From CAZPAH01 sp964584495 (GTDB lineage: Bacteria; Krumholzibacteriota; Krumholzibacteriia; Krumholzibacteriales; Krumholzibacteriaceae): a stretch of 20,438 nucleotides of DNA. The stretch lies in contig CAZPAH010000045.1 in the NCBI GenBank assembly GCA_964584495.1, positions 1-20,438 of the forward strand, written 5' to 3'. Made by a program: the position numbers and the translations under genes. Below the pieces are notes generated by a model. It had not been told where the DNA came from and ran no database searches. It saw only the letters and a program-made list of their open reading frames with translations. Below, in pieces: positions 7,486 to 14,624 of this stretch; within the stretch, counting starts at the first letter, position 1; each line of letters begins with the position of its first letter.

Positions 7486-10400
7486 CTATTCCGGATCGAG
7501 GTTTCCGGTTTTTTCAAGTAGTTGCACGTCATTCTCTAATTGAGATTCAAGAAATTTCGTGTAGTTTGCGCGGGCCCGAGCGAGGCTGTCCGGACCGCCG
7601 TCGCCGTCTCCCGCGGCCGCGAAGGCCGCGGCAGCCCTTCCGTAATCGCCCAGTATTTCGCATGCCTTTCCCTCGATGTAGGAGAGCTCGCGCGAAGTGG
7701 CCGATGGCAGGGCTTCCCTGTTTCTTATCGAGAGGATAATCGAAAGAGCGAGGGCCGGCCTGTCGGTCGACATGTAGATCCGGGCGGTAAGAGCCTTCCT
7801 GGCGTCTTCTTCTATACGGCCGCCTGTGGCGAGCCGGAGGGCATCGTCGAATCTGCCCAGGTCCGCCGCCGTCGAGATGAGGCCCTCGATCGCACGCTCT
7901 TCGAGTCCGGCGATATCCTTGATCCCGGCGGATATTTCCCTCTCGGCCCAATTCATGTAGGATTTCTCTATCCTTCTGAGGATCGAACCGCGGTCGGAGG
8001 AAGAATCGACAACCTCTCTGAAAAGGCCTGCCGCCCTTTCGTGCAGGGACTCCTTCTCGAAGATCTCGGCCAGCTCTATCCGCAGGTCTATCGACGCCTC
8101 TTCTCCAAGGGCCGAGCAGCCGCGCCTTACGAGCTGCTCCGCTTCGTCGGCTTTCTGCGAGCCGGCGAGGAGCGAGGCTCCGAGCATTATACTTCCGGCT
8201 TCCGGCTTTTTCTCTATTATCCTGTATATCCTTTCGACCGTTTCGCCGCGGAGCGGGCCGGTGCAGCCGCGGTTCTCGAGGAGGCATTCGAAAGCCTCAT
8301 GTGGCCAGTCCCCTTCAAGGTAGCAATCGGCTTTAAGCAGCGATGCCGCGTGGAGCGACTCGCCGGGCCATTCTACGTTCTTCATCGCCGCCAGCATCTC
8401 TTCCCAGCAATCCCCGTCGGATTCGAGAGCCCGGCGAAGGTGGACGAGTCCATCCTCATGCTGCCCCGCCCTGGCCTTCAATACGCCGTAAGGCACGAGG
8501 AAGCGGCTGTCGCCGTCGTGTGTGTCGAAGAATTCCGATACGGTATTCACCAGTTCGTTCGGGTCGATATCTTCCAGCGAGACGAGCCGGAGGATCGGTT
8601 CAAGCGCCTTCTCCGTCTCTCCCGATTTCTCGTAGATTTCTGCCAGGAACCTGTTCGCCTCGTACTGCCCGGGATTGTAATCGAGCATTTCGACGAGTAT
8701 TCTCACGACCCTTTCCACGGCCGATTCGTCGCGTTCCAATATATCCGAGGCCAGGGCTACGGATTCCGCATGCTTTCCCTCCAGAGAGAGATTCCTCGCC
8801 AGGATCAGTTCCAGCCTGATGTCGCCCGATGAGGACTTTTCGAGCCTTTCGAGAGTGGAGCCGAGCCCGGCAAGGGATTCGGGCGGTCCCTCCTGGGCTG
8901 ATTCGAGAAGCGTGCAGGCCTTGTCGTAGATCTTTTCCGTCCAGGCGATCTCCCCCAGAATACGGCTTATCAACCAGGGCTTTATGCTCAGCGGCAGAAG
9001 TCGCTGCAGCCTGTCCCTCACCTTCCCCAGGTACGCCGGCGACAGCTCGAGGCACTTCTCCATCATCGCGACAGCCTCGTCCTCTCGGCCGAGACGCAGC
9101 TTCGTCTCGCCGGCTATGTATCTCGCCTCCGCGTTTCGGGGGTTTGCTTCCATGATGATGTTGAGCTCTTCCTCGACCGCCTTCAAATTGGCCTCATCCG
9201 ATGTAAGGGCCACCGCGAGGCAGCGCAGGCCGTCCTGCCACTTTCCGTCGGCGCTGGATATCCTCGCGCCGTATATATGGAGGGAAGCCGCTTGGGTGGG
9301 TGGGAGGATCGAGACGGCCCGTTTAAGCACTTCTCGCGCGAGATTGAGGTGCTTCATGGCGAGCGCCGCCTTGAGCATCTCCTCCCAGATTGCACCGTTC
9401 GAAGGATCTTTCTCCACGAGCTTATCGAAATTTTTCATCACGTCCCTGATCTGGCCGGGATCGGACTCGAGAGCCCTGCAGAGGTAGTGGGAGGCCCTCG
9501 CCAGTTGGTTCTCCTCCAGGTGCAGTTGATATAGGGCGAGATGCAGGGTCGTGTTGTCTCCGTGTTTTTCGGCGGCCTTCTCGTAGACCGGTATCAGGTC
9601 GAGCCGAAGCGAGGTGTCGAAGATCATAAGCTGGTCGAATTCGAAGACGGCTCTTTCCACTTCACCCCTGTTTAGATGGGCCCTCGCCTGCAGAAGCCTG
9701 AAAGGAGGCGAGAGCTGCTCTTCCTTAGAGAGCAGATCCATCAACTCGGCGATACCGGACCAGAGCTCTCCGTTCCCGTCGGCGAGATCTTCGATGCTTG
9801 CGGCGAATTCGCCGTGGTTATCGGGATTCCTCTTGTAGAATTCGAGCATGTACGGCAGGGCGTCGGATACCCTTTCCTTCTCCAGGCTGAATCCGATCGT
9901 AGATACGACCCCTTCAAGATTGACCCCGCAGGTTTCCATGATTACCGTCGTAAGGTTGAAGAGCTCCTCCTCTCCAAGCTCGTTTTTCCCTATCAAGCGG
10001 CGCAGGATCGATTCGGCGCTTTCCGAGTTGCCGCATTTGGCGTGAAGCTCCGCCTGGATCGCCAGCAGTCCCGCCTCGTTTTCCGGTTCCTTCTCGATCT
10101 TGCGTTTGACCGATTCGAGAAGCGATGGGATCTGTGAAGGATCGAATTCGGCGGCCAGTCGCGCCGCTGCGGCGGCTTTCTCCAAATCCCCCTCCGACAG
10201 GAAGAGGTTTGTCAGCAGCTTCTGCGCCGGAGCCGTCTGCATTATCTCCGGATCGGACTCTATCAGGGCTATGATCGAGGGGGCGCGGACCGCCTCCGTT
10301 TCGAAGATCTTCTCCAGCTCGCCTACCGCTTCCTTCACGCGCCCGGCCCCTGCCGCCGTTTTGCAGTAAAGGCTTATGATCTCATCGTGGTGAAGGTTTA

Positions 10401-11343
10401 CTGGGGGTAGGAGCGAGAGCCTCTTCAGGGCGAAGTCTTTTCTGTCGATGCACCCGGGGAAGAGGGCCTTGATCGAATCCGCCTCCGCTCCCTGGTCCCA
10501 GCCCCCGTCCTCGAGAGCGAGGTAATCGATTATACGGGAAGCTCCCTCGCTTTCCCTGGAGCTCCTGATCAGAAGCTCGCCGGTGAGCATCAGGAAATTC
10601 TTCGAGTGTTCCTCCAGGCCGGTGACATAGCTCAAGATCTCCTCGAGCGGAGCGTTCTCCAGCTCGGCCGCCTGGAAGAACCTCGCCTCCGCCTTATCCG
10701 GGTGCGATAGGATCTGCGAGGCCATTCCGAGATAGAATTTCAGCGTCGGATCGCCGGGCCGTTCCCTTTCCAGCTCCAGCAGAACCGACCCTATCGTCTG
10801 CGCGTCGCCGGGAGAGTTGGCCAGGGCGCGGCCCAAAGGGCCGACCGCCTTGGCGCTTTCCCCGGAAGAGATGTATAGAAGACCGAGTATCAGCTCGTTG
10901 TCGGTATAACCGGCCCCGCCCGTGTCCCCCCTTTCGAGGAGACCCCGCGACCGGGTTTCCGAGCGCTTTATCAGGCCAGCTATATAGTCGTCGGAGGAGG
11001 TCCTGAACATATCCCTGACCGCATCGATATTCCTGCTTCGCATCAGTGTTTCTATTATGAAGCTTCCGAGCAGCGGATTGAATGTCTGCTTGAACGATTC
11101 CCTGGAGAAATCGAGGATCTGGGAGAACATCTTCGGATGTTTTCTAATCGTGGTTTTTAGAAGCGTCACCGCCTGCTTGAAATCGGAGAGCTCGAAGCAG
11201 AGCTGGATCGCCTCCATCGCCACATCGAGATCATCGGGCCATTTCTCCAGGCCGTCAAGGGCCCGCCTAAGGGCTCTCTTGTGATCGCCCCTGAGCCGGT
11301 CCTGGCTGATCTTCTTGAGTATCTTTTCCTGTGTGAGAAACAA
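7486..11343 (-). CDS. Giant all-helical TPR-repeat protein
   Basis: A 1285-residue protein made almost wholly of helix-turn-helix TPR-like units, many degenerate. Clear units include LYQLHLEENQLARASHYLC, AGETKLRLGREDEAVAMMEK, LAEIYEKSGETEKALEPILR, LKARAGQHEDGLVHLRRALE and LAEIFEKESLHERAAGLFRE. There is no signal peptide, membrane helix or catalytic motif that I can see, so it is most likely a cytoplasmic scaffold. It is very acidic overall. The start is TTG at 11343, with GGGGGT upstream as a poor ribosome site; a later start cannot be ruled out. The next gene, also a TPR protein, begins right after its stop, so the two probably form a complex or act in one process. The exact role is unknown. 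Confidence 0.85.
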   Translation of the reverse strand: MFLTQEKILKKISQDRLRGDHKRALRRALDGLEKWPDDLDVAMEAIQLCFELSDFKQAVTLLKTTIRKHPKMFSQILDFSRESFKQTFNPLLGSFIIETLMRSRNIDAVRDMFRTSSDDYIAGLIKRSETRSRGLLERGDTGGAGYTDNELILGLLYISSGESAKAVGPLGRALANSPGDAQTIGSVLLELERERPGDPTLKFYLGMASQILSHPDKAEARFFQAAELENAPLEEILSYVTGLEEHSKNFLMLTGELLIRSSRESEGASRIIDYLALEDGGWDQGAEADSIKALFPGCIDRKDFALKRLSLLPPVNLHHDEIISLYCKTAAGAGRVKEAVGELEKIFETEAVRAPSIIALIESDPEIMQTAPAQKLLTNLFLSEGDLEKAAAAARLAAEFDPSQIPSLLESVKRKIEKEPENEAGLLAIQAELHAKCGNSESAESILRRLIGKNELGEEELFNLTTVIMETCGVNLEGVVSTIGFSLEKERVSDALPYMLEFYKRNPDNHGEFAASIEDLADGNGELWSGIAELMDLLSKEEQLSPPFRLLQARAHLNRGEVERAVFEFDQLMIFDTSLRLDLIPVYEKAAEKHGDNTTLHLALYQLHLEENQLARASHYLCRALESDPGQIRDVMKNFDKLVEKDPSNGAIWEEMLKAALAMKHLNLAREVLKRAVSILPPTQAASLHIYGARISSADGKWQDGLRCLAVALTSDEANLKAVEEELNIIMEANPRNAEARYIAGETKLRLGREDEAVAMMEKCLELSPAYLGKVRDRLQRLLPLSIKPWLISRILGEIAWTEKIYDKACTLLESAQEGPPESLAGLGSTLERLEKSSSGDIRLELILARNLSLEGKHAESVALASDILERDESAVERVVRILVEMLDYNPGQYEANRFLAEIYEKSGETEKALEPILRLVSLEDIDPNELVNTVSEFFDTHDGDSRFLVPYGVLKARAGQHEDGLVHLRRALESDGDCWEEMLAAMKNVEWPGESLHAASLLKADCYLEGDWPHEAFECLLENRGCTGPLRGETVERIYRIIEKKPEAGSIMLGASLLAGSQKADEAEQLVRRGCSALGEEASIDLRIELAEIFEKESLHERAAGLFREVVDSSSDRGSILRRIEKSYMNWAEREISAGIKDIAGLEERAIEGLISTAADLGRFDDALRLATGGRIEEDARKALTARIYMSTDRPALALSIILSIRNREALPSATSRELSYIEGKACEILGDYGRAAAAFAAAGDGDGGPDSLARARANYTKFLESQLENDVQLLEKTGNLDPE

Positions 11344-11459
11344 AACGCTACCCCCGACCCTTCGGATTCGATAAGAAATATCCTGAGTAACTGGCGGCCC
11401 CGAAGTGGGCGGAGCGAAATCTGTACCACACGGCGAATTTTTTTTGGTCGCTTTAATCG

Positions 11460-11488
11460 TTGAAAAATCGGGGGTTTAGATGTAGATT
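11460..11488 (+). promoter_or_regulatory. Candidate promoter of the que operon
   Basis: TTGAAA (11460-11465, five of six matches) and TAGATT (11483-11488, four of six) are 17 bases apart. Transcription from about 11495 would give a leader of about 96 bases ahead of queD. The rest of the 247-base gap between the giant TPR gene and queD holds a T8 run and a GC-rich small hairpin around 11500-11522. I saw no convincing promoter for the minus-strand TPR operon in it. Confidence 0.42.
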
Positions 11489-11550
11489 TATATCTGCCGC
11501 CGGGCCGGATGGGCCCTGGCCCTTGCAATTTGCATAACTATCATTCGCAT

Positions 11551-11630
11551 AAGAGGTTATCTCCCGGCGCTCGAAATACGGGGGGAAACGATGGCAGGAA
11601 TATTTACAGTATCCACCGAGATAACCTTTT
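11551..11630 (+). promoter_or_regulatory. Switch-like leader of queD with two exclusive helices
   Basis: Bases 11551-11563 can pair with 11618-11630, inside the queD coding region: 13 pairs, one of them G-U, enclosing the ribosome site and start codon in a 54-base loop. Alternatively CTCCCG (11561-11566) can pair with CGGGGG (11579-11584), hiding the Shine-Dalgarno sequence. The two helices share 11561-11563 and cannot both form. This is the layout of a translational switch, but no known preQ1 aptamer is recognisable. Confidence 0.35.
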
Positions 11631-11974
11631 CGGCCTCTCATCGCCTGGACGGTTACGATGGGGATTGCGCGCGCGTGCACGGTCACAACTGGACGGTCCG
11701 GGCATACTTCGAGTTCACGAAAACCGACGGCAGGGGGATCACGGTCGATTATCTCGATCTGAAGGCCGACCTGAAGTCGGTTATACTTCCGGTCTACGAC
11801 CACCGCCACCTCAACGAGATTCCGCCTTTCGATTCGATCAATCCTACCTCGGAAAACCTTGCGGCGCAGATATATAGGTTATGCAGTGAAAGGCTCGATT
11901 ACCGAAACGGCAGGTTGAGGGAGATAGAGCTCTGGGAAACGCGGACCGACATGGTGCGATATCGTGAAGAGTGA
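11591..11974 (+). CDS. queD: 6-carboxy-5,6,7,8-tetrahydropterin synthase QueD
   Basis: A 127-residue T-fold enzyme that converts 7,8-dihydroneopterin triphosphate to 6-carboxytetrahydropterin, an early step towards preQ0 and queuosine. The zinc ligands are visible as His17 (SASHRL), His30 and His32 (VHGHNW), and the catalytic Cys26 sits in C-x3-H-G-H, the spacing of QueD rather than of mammalian-type PTPS. DHRHLN (70-75) carries the catalytic Asp/His pair, and PTSENLA (85-91) and the WET motif with Glu116 bind the pterin. It starts at ATG behind GGGGGGA and heads the que operon; its last 11 bases overlap queC. The leader may fold over its start. Confidence 0.95.
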   Translation: MAGIFTVSTEITFSASHRLDGYDGDCARVHGHNWTVRAYFEFTKTDGRGITVDYLDLKADLKSVILPVYDHRHLNEIPPFDSINPTSENLAAQIYRLCSERLDYRNGRLREIELWETRTDMVRYREE

Positions 11975-12659
11975 TTCGGAAATCAGGGAAAAGGGTCTGG
12001 TCCTTCTTTCGGGAGGCCTCGATTCGATCGTATCGCTCGCCGCCGCCGCACGCACATACAATATCAAAACCGCGCTTTTCATCGATTACGGGCAACATTC
12101 CCGCGTAAGGGAAAGAGAGGCAGCGACGGCCCTGTCGATCTGCTACGGGCTCTCTCTGGAAGAGGCGGCCCTGCCGTGGCTCGCTTCGATCTCCTCCTCA
12201 TCGCTTATATCGGGGAAGGGCGAGCCGCCGCCTGTCACAGGGGCGGAAGAGCCCGGAGTGGCCGATGAGATCTCGCGGAAGGTCTGGGTGGAGAACAGAA
12301 ACGGGATATTTCTCAATATCGCGGCGGCCTATGCGGCCGTCAGGGACTGCCGGGTCGTCATAGCCGGTTTCAACAGGGAGGAAGCGGCGACATTTCCCGA
12401 TAACAGCGGCGGTTTCATCGACGCGGTGAACGTCGCCCTGTCCATAGGGGCAGGCTGCCGGGTAAGGGTCGAATCCCCAACGGTTTCGATGAGCAAGAGG
12501 GAGATAGTGGCGCTCGGTCTCGATCTCGACATCCCCTGGGAAAATATCTGGAGCTGCTACCGTGGGGGGGAGAGGATGTGCGGTCTCTGCGAATCCTGCT
12601 CCCGGCTCGCGCGGGCCCTGTCCGGGACCCCGGCGGAGGACAGGGTGGAATTTCAAAGG
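11964..12659 (+). CDS. queC: 7-cyano-7-deazaguanine (preQ0) synthase QueC, 3' end interrupted by an assembly gap
   Basis: An ATP-dependent ligase that turns 7-carboxy-7-deazaguanine plus ammonia into preQ0. The 232 residues before the gap include the PP-loop SGGLDS (16-21), the IDYGQHS segment (40-46), a GFNREE substrate loop (135-140) and the C-terminal zinc site with Cys198, Cys206, Cys209 and Cys212 (CYRGGERMCGLCESC). All catalytic parts are thus present, and QueC proteins usually end within a few dozen residues after this site, so the true stop is in or just after the Ns. The GTG start overlaps queD by 11 bases, consistent with coupling. If the 10 Ns are taken literally the frame runs to 12809, but those extra residues do not look like QueC and overlap DUF366 by 29 bases. 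Confidence 0.93.
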
Positions 12660-12669
12660 NNNNNNNNNN
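12660..12669. other. Assembly gap (10 N)
   Basis: Ten unresolved bases. The true length is unknown; a small gene or the queC stop may be hidden here. Confidence 0.99.
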
Positions 12670-12780
12670 ACGCGATTCACACTGCTTATCCAGATTTTCT
12701 GAGCGTGAACGTGCGGAATCAGGTTTTTCAAGAGAACAATCCGTTTATGTCAGAGAATTTCAAGCGGATAGGCAGCCCGA
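12670..12780. other. Orphan segment between the gap and DUF366
   Basis: This 111-base stretch is visibly less GC-rich than its neighbours. One frame (from 12671) is open to a TGA at 12782-12784, overlapping the TTG start of DUF366 as TTGA, so it could be the tail of a gene lost in the gap. Another (from 12672) is open to 12809 but uses TTT and ATT codons unlike the operon. I recognise neither translation. Confidence 0.5.
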
Positions 12781-13362
12781 TTGAGAGGAGAGAGGTTCGA
12801 GCTCGTTAGCACGAAATGGATCGGGAAAGACAGGGAGTACACCGGCGAAGAGCTGCGAGGCCACTTCGTGAGGGAGATCTCCGGTATACGTGGAGACGGG
12901 GTCGTGGCTTTTCCGGGCGGTTGCGATGTGAAGGGAGCCGATCTTGTCGATCTGGAGGACGCCGAGGCGGGAAATACGATCAAGGCGGCCCGGATGATCC
13001 ATTTCATCGGGGAGCATTTTCTCTGTCCCCTAAGGGAGGGGAATTACCGGCTGAGACTGTTCATCTCGATTATCGGGGAGCTGATCGAGGAGAGAAGCCG
13101 TGGAACCGTGGTGAGAAGGAAGGGTGACGACCTCTATATCGGGGATAGGAAGCTGACGGTGGCCATAGTCACCGTAACCCCCGCCTCCTCTCTATTTCAC
13201 TGCGGCGTTAATATAGATCCGTCGGGGGCGCCCGTTCCGGCAGTGGGGATAGAGGAACTGGGTCTCGACCCGGAGGATTTCGCCTTGGAGGCGCTGTCGA
13301 GGTACCGCTCGGAGATCGAATCGGTCGAGTACGCCGTTAGAAAGGTAAGGTCGGTGTGCTGA
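12781..13362 (+). CDS. DUF366 family protein in the queuosine-precursor operon
   Basis: A 193-residue protein that I recognise as DUF366 (PF04017), a family without an assigned reaction known to me. Conserved landmarks are STKWIGKDREY (10-20), AFPGGCDVKGADLVDLED (43-60), MIHFIGEHF (72-80), RRKGDDLYIGDRKLTVAI (112-129) and SSLFHCGVNID (136-146). The conserved His, Glu and Asp residues (Asp57, Asp60, His74, Glu78, His79, Asp116, Asp117, His140) suggest a metal- or nucleotide-using enzyme. It has no signal peptide. The only usable start is TTG at 12781, as no other start codon fits before the conserved KWIGK. Its TGA overlaps the queE ATG by one base, so both are surely co-translated. A role in 7-deazaguanine metabolism is inferred from the operon only. 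Confidence 0.85.
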   Translation: MRGERFELVSTKWIGKDREYTGEELRGHFVREISGIRGDGVVAFPGGCDVKGADLVDLEDAEAGNTIKAARMIHFIGEHFLCPLREGNYRLRLFISIIGELIEERSRGTVVRRKGDDLYIGDRKLTVAIVTVTPASSLFHCGVNIDPSGAPVPAVGIEELGLDPEDFALEALSRYRSEIESVEYAVRKVRSVC

Positions 13363-14114
13363 TGAATCCCGCTGGACCTTCCGGCTACGTGACGGAGATC
13401 TTCAGGTCGATCCAGGGGGAAGGCATATATACCGGTGTGATGCAGGTCTTTATCAGGATGGCCGGGTGCCGGCTTTCCTGCTCCTACTGCGATACGCCCT
13501 CCTCCGCCTCCCGTTCCGCCGAATGCATCCTGAGGGGATCGCAGCGGGATACCGCGATTCCAAACCCCGTCGATCCGGCGGAGGTGTCCTGCTTTGCACG
13601 TTCGCTGGCCGGGAGTGCGGCGGGTGTGCACTCCCTCAGCGTCACCGGCGGAGAACCGCTCGAGCAGCCGGACTTCCTTTCCGCCTTTCTCGGTCTCTTC
13701 CAAACATCGGGATGTCCCGTTTACCTGGAGACTAACGGCCTCGAGGAGGAGGGGGCGGGGGCGATCGCGCCCCTCGTCGATATCGTGGCCCTCGATCTTA
13801 AGCTCCCCTCCGTTTGCGGAGGAGGGGATCTCTTCGCCGTCTACGAAAGGGTCCTGCCTCTCTTCCGCGGGAAAGAGCTTTTCTTCAAGGTCGTCCTGCC
13901 GGCCAAGTTCGATAGGTCCGAGTTCGACGAGGCGGTGCGGTTGGCCGCACGGTTCGACCGGAGGCGGCCGTTCGTCGTGCAGCCGGCGACCGGATCGAAG
14001 GGCGGATGCGAGCCCGCCCCCCGGCTTCTCCTCGAATCTTACGAAGCGGCCTCGATCCATCTTGACGATGTAAGGGTTATACCGCAGTGCCACCGGCTTA
14101 CCGGCCTGCCCTGA
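13362..14114 (+). CDS. queE: 7-carboxy-7-deazaguanine synthase QueE (radical SAM)
   Basis: A 250-residue radical SAM enzyme that contracts 6-carboxytetrahydropterin to 7-carboxy-7-deazaguanine, the substrate of QueC. The N-terminus has EIFRSIQGEG (12-21), the family's substrate-binding signature, followed by the [4Fe-4S] motif C-x3-C-x2-C (Cys36, Cys40, Cys43, reading CRLSCSYCDT). SVTGGEPL is the SAM-binding GGE motif, and LETNG and the C-terminal VIPQCHRLTG are further family marks. The ATG at 13362 shares its A with the DUF366 stop (TGATG); a GTG two codons earlier is less likely. It is the last gene of the que operon. Confidence 0.95.
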   Translation: MNPAGPSGYVTEIFRSIQGEGIYTGVMQVFIRMAGCRLSCSYCDTPSSASRSAECILRGSQRDTAIPNPVDPAEVSCFARSLAGSAAGVHSLSVTGGEPLEQPDFLSAFLGLFQTSGCPVYLETNGLEEEGAGAIAPLVDIVALDLKLPSVCGGGDLFAVYERVLPLFRGKELFFKVVLPAKFDRSEFDEAVRLAARFDRRRPFVVQPATGSKGGCEPAPRLLLESYEAASIHLDDVRVIPQCHRLTGLP

Positions 14115-14143
14115 TCTGTATTCGGGGGTACAAAGAAAGTATA

Positions 14144-14170
14144 AAAAAACGGGCTGAGTCGAACGGCCCG
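14144..14170 (-). terminator. Minus-strand hairpin followed by T7
   Basis: On the minus strand CGGGC (14170-14166) pairs with GCCCG (14154-14150), followed directly by seven Ts (14149-14143). The stem is short (5 bp). It would be the second of two tandem terminators for minus-strand transcription coming from 14200-14420, before it could run antisense into queE. Confidence 0.4.
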
Positions 14171-14180
14171 CGGCGGAGAT

Positions 14181-14412
14181 AAAAAAGCTGCGAGATGATA
14201 CGATGCAGGGTCGGGTTCGTGAAGGCGGCGACCACCTCGCAGCGATCACTGCATACAGCAAACGGTGTACCAGAGCTAATTCGAAAATTGCGCCTATGGA
14301 GGTAAGAGGCAGCCGGTAAAGGAGTTTACCTTTCCGGACGCCGCAATCCGGTTTCCCTTAAAGTCCCAATGATTTCCTATTGTTACCGCAGGCCGATATA
14401 GGCCCAATATCG
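14181..14412 (-). ncRNA. Candidate structured small RNA, minus strand
   Basis: No protein-coding gene fits here, yet the minus strand shows a full transcription unit: a perfect TATAAT (14419-14414), a hairpin region at 14342-14308 with 16 base pairs in blocks (GGC, CCGG, AAAGG, loop, CCTTT, CCGG, GCC), and a terminal stem GCTGCGAG (14243-14236) with CTCGCAGC (14194-14187) followed by T6 (14186-14181). Inside the terminal stem GGTCG pairs with CGACC (14233-14229 with 14213-14209). ATGCAG (14254-14249) with CTGCAT (14208-14203) could cross it as a pseudoknot. Predicted length is about 225 bases. I find no tmRNA, RNase P, SRP or tRNA signature. A 6S-like RNA is not excluded but the 5' and 3' ends do not pair as 6S would. 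Confidence 0.4.
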
Positions 14413-14419
14413 GATTATA
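14393..14419 (-). promoter_or_regulatory. Minus-strand -10 element with adjoining inverted repeat
   Basis: TATAAT lies on the minus strand at 14419-14414; the -35 at the right distance (TACACG, 14442-14437) is poor. Immediately downstream is the inverted repeat CCGATAT (14393-14399) / ATATCGG (14407-14413), 7-bp arms with a 7-base centre, covering the expected RNA start. It could be an operator or the first hairpin of the RNA. Confidence 0.42.
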
Positions 14420-14425
14420 GCGAAA

Positions 14426-14457
14426 CTGCAATGCAGCGTGTACGTTCCTGCAATGCT
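14426..14457. repeat. Tandem CTGCAATGC repeats and palindrome in the HU upstream region
   Basis: CTGCAATGC occurs at 14426-14434 and again at 14449-14457, 23 bases apart (about two helical turns). The first is part of the palindrome CTGCA-A-TGCAG (14426-14436). The second overlaps TACGTTCCTGCA (14441-14452), which recurs with one extra T at 14562-14574. Confidence 0.6.
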
Positions 14458-14512
14458 CGCCGGTCTATCCGGGTATTTTGTTTCAAGGGAATAATATAGT
14501 ATAAGAATTCAC

Positions 14513-14541
14513 TTGACAGCTTTTTCCATTTCGTTTAGTAA
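14513..14541 (+). promoter_or_regulatory. Candidate promoter P1 of the HU gene
   Basis: A perfect TTGACA (14513-14518) lies 17 bases before TAGTAA (14536-14541), a weak -10. The leader would be about 75 bases. A further AT-rich pair upstream (TTGTTT, then TATAAG near 14501) is also possible. Confidence 0.45.
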
Positions 14542-14561
14542 CTTCTTTAAGCTCAAAACAG

Positions 14562-14598
14562 TACGTTTCCTGCACTAACGTGCGAAGGAAGATATAAT
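14562..14598 (+). promoter_or_regulatory. Candidate promoter P2 of the HU gene with repeat element in place of -35
   Basis: A perfect TATAAT (14593-14598) has no -35 hexamer. Where it should be lie TACGTTTCCTGCA (14562-14574) and the inverted repeat GCAC-TAAC-GTGC (14572-14583). This is the layout of an activator-dependent promoter. The RNA start near 14605 leaves room for AGGAGG at 14611-14616. Confidence 0.45.
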
Positions 14599-14624
14599 CC
14601 TGCTGCCGGAAGGAGGAAAGGGTT

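Noticed and set aside
7540..8832. 430-codon open frame on the plus strand inside the giant TPR gene
   Set aside because: It is antisense to a protein with clear TPR units; long mirror frames arise from GC-rich codon bias. No domain or ribosome site.
11500..11590. preQ1-I riboswitch before queD
   Set aside because: AGAGGTT looks like the start of the motif, but the paired CCTCT and the A-rich tail of the aptamer are missing.
14144..14170. Terminator for queE on the plus strand
   Set aside because: The hairpin has the A-run on its 5' side in plus orientation and no T-run after it; it fits a minus-strand terminator instead.
13197..14261. 354-codon minus-strand frame over DUF366, queE and the gap
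   Set aside because: Antisense to queE with its radical SAM motifs; no family resemblance.
14115..14624. tmRNA, RNase P, SRP RNA or tRNA in the HU upstream region
   Set aside because: Signature sequences such as a CCA-ended acceptor, GAGGAAAGTCC, GGAAGCAG or a GGTTCRA T-loop in the right context are absent on both strands.
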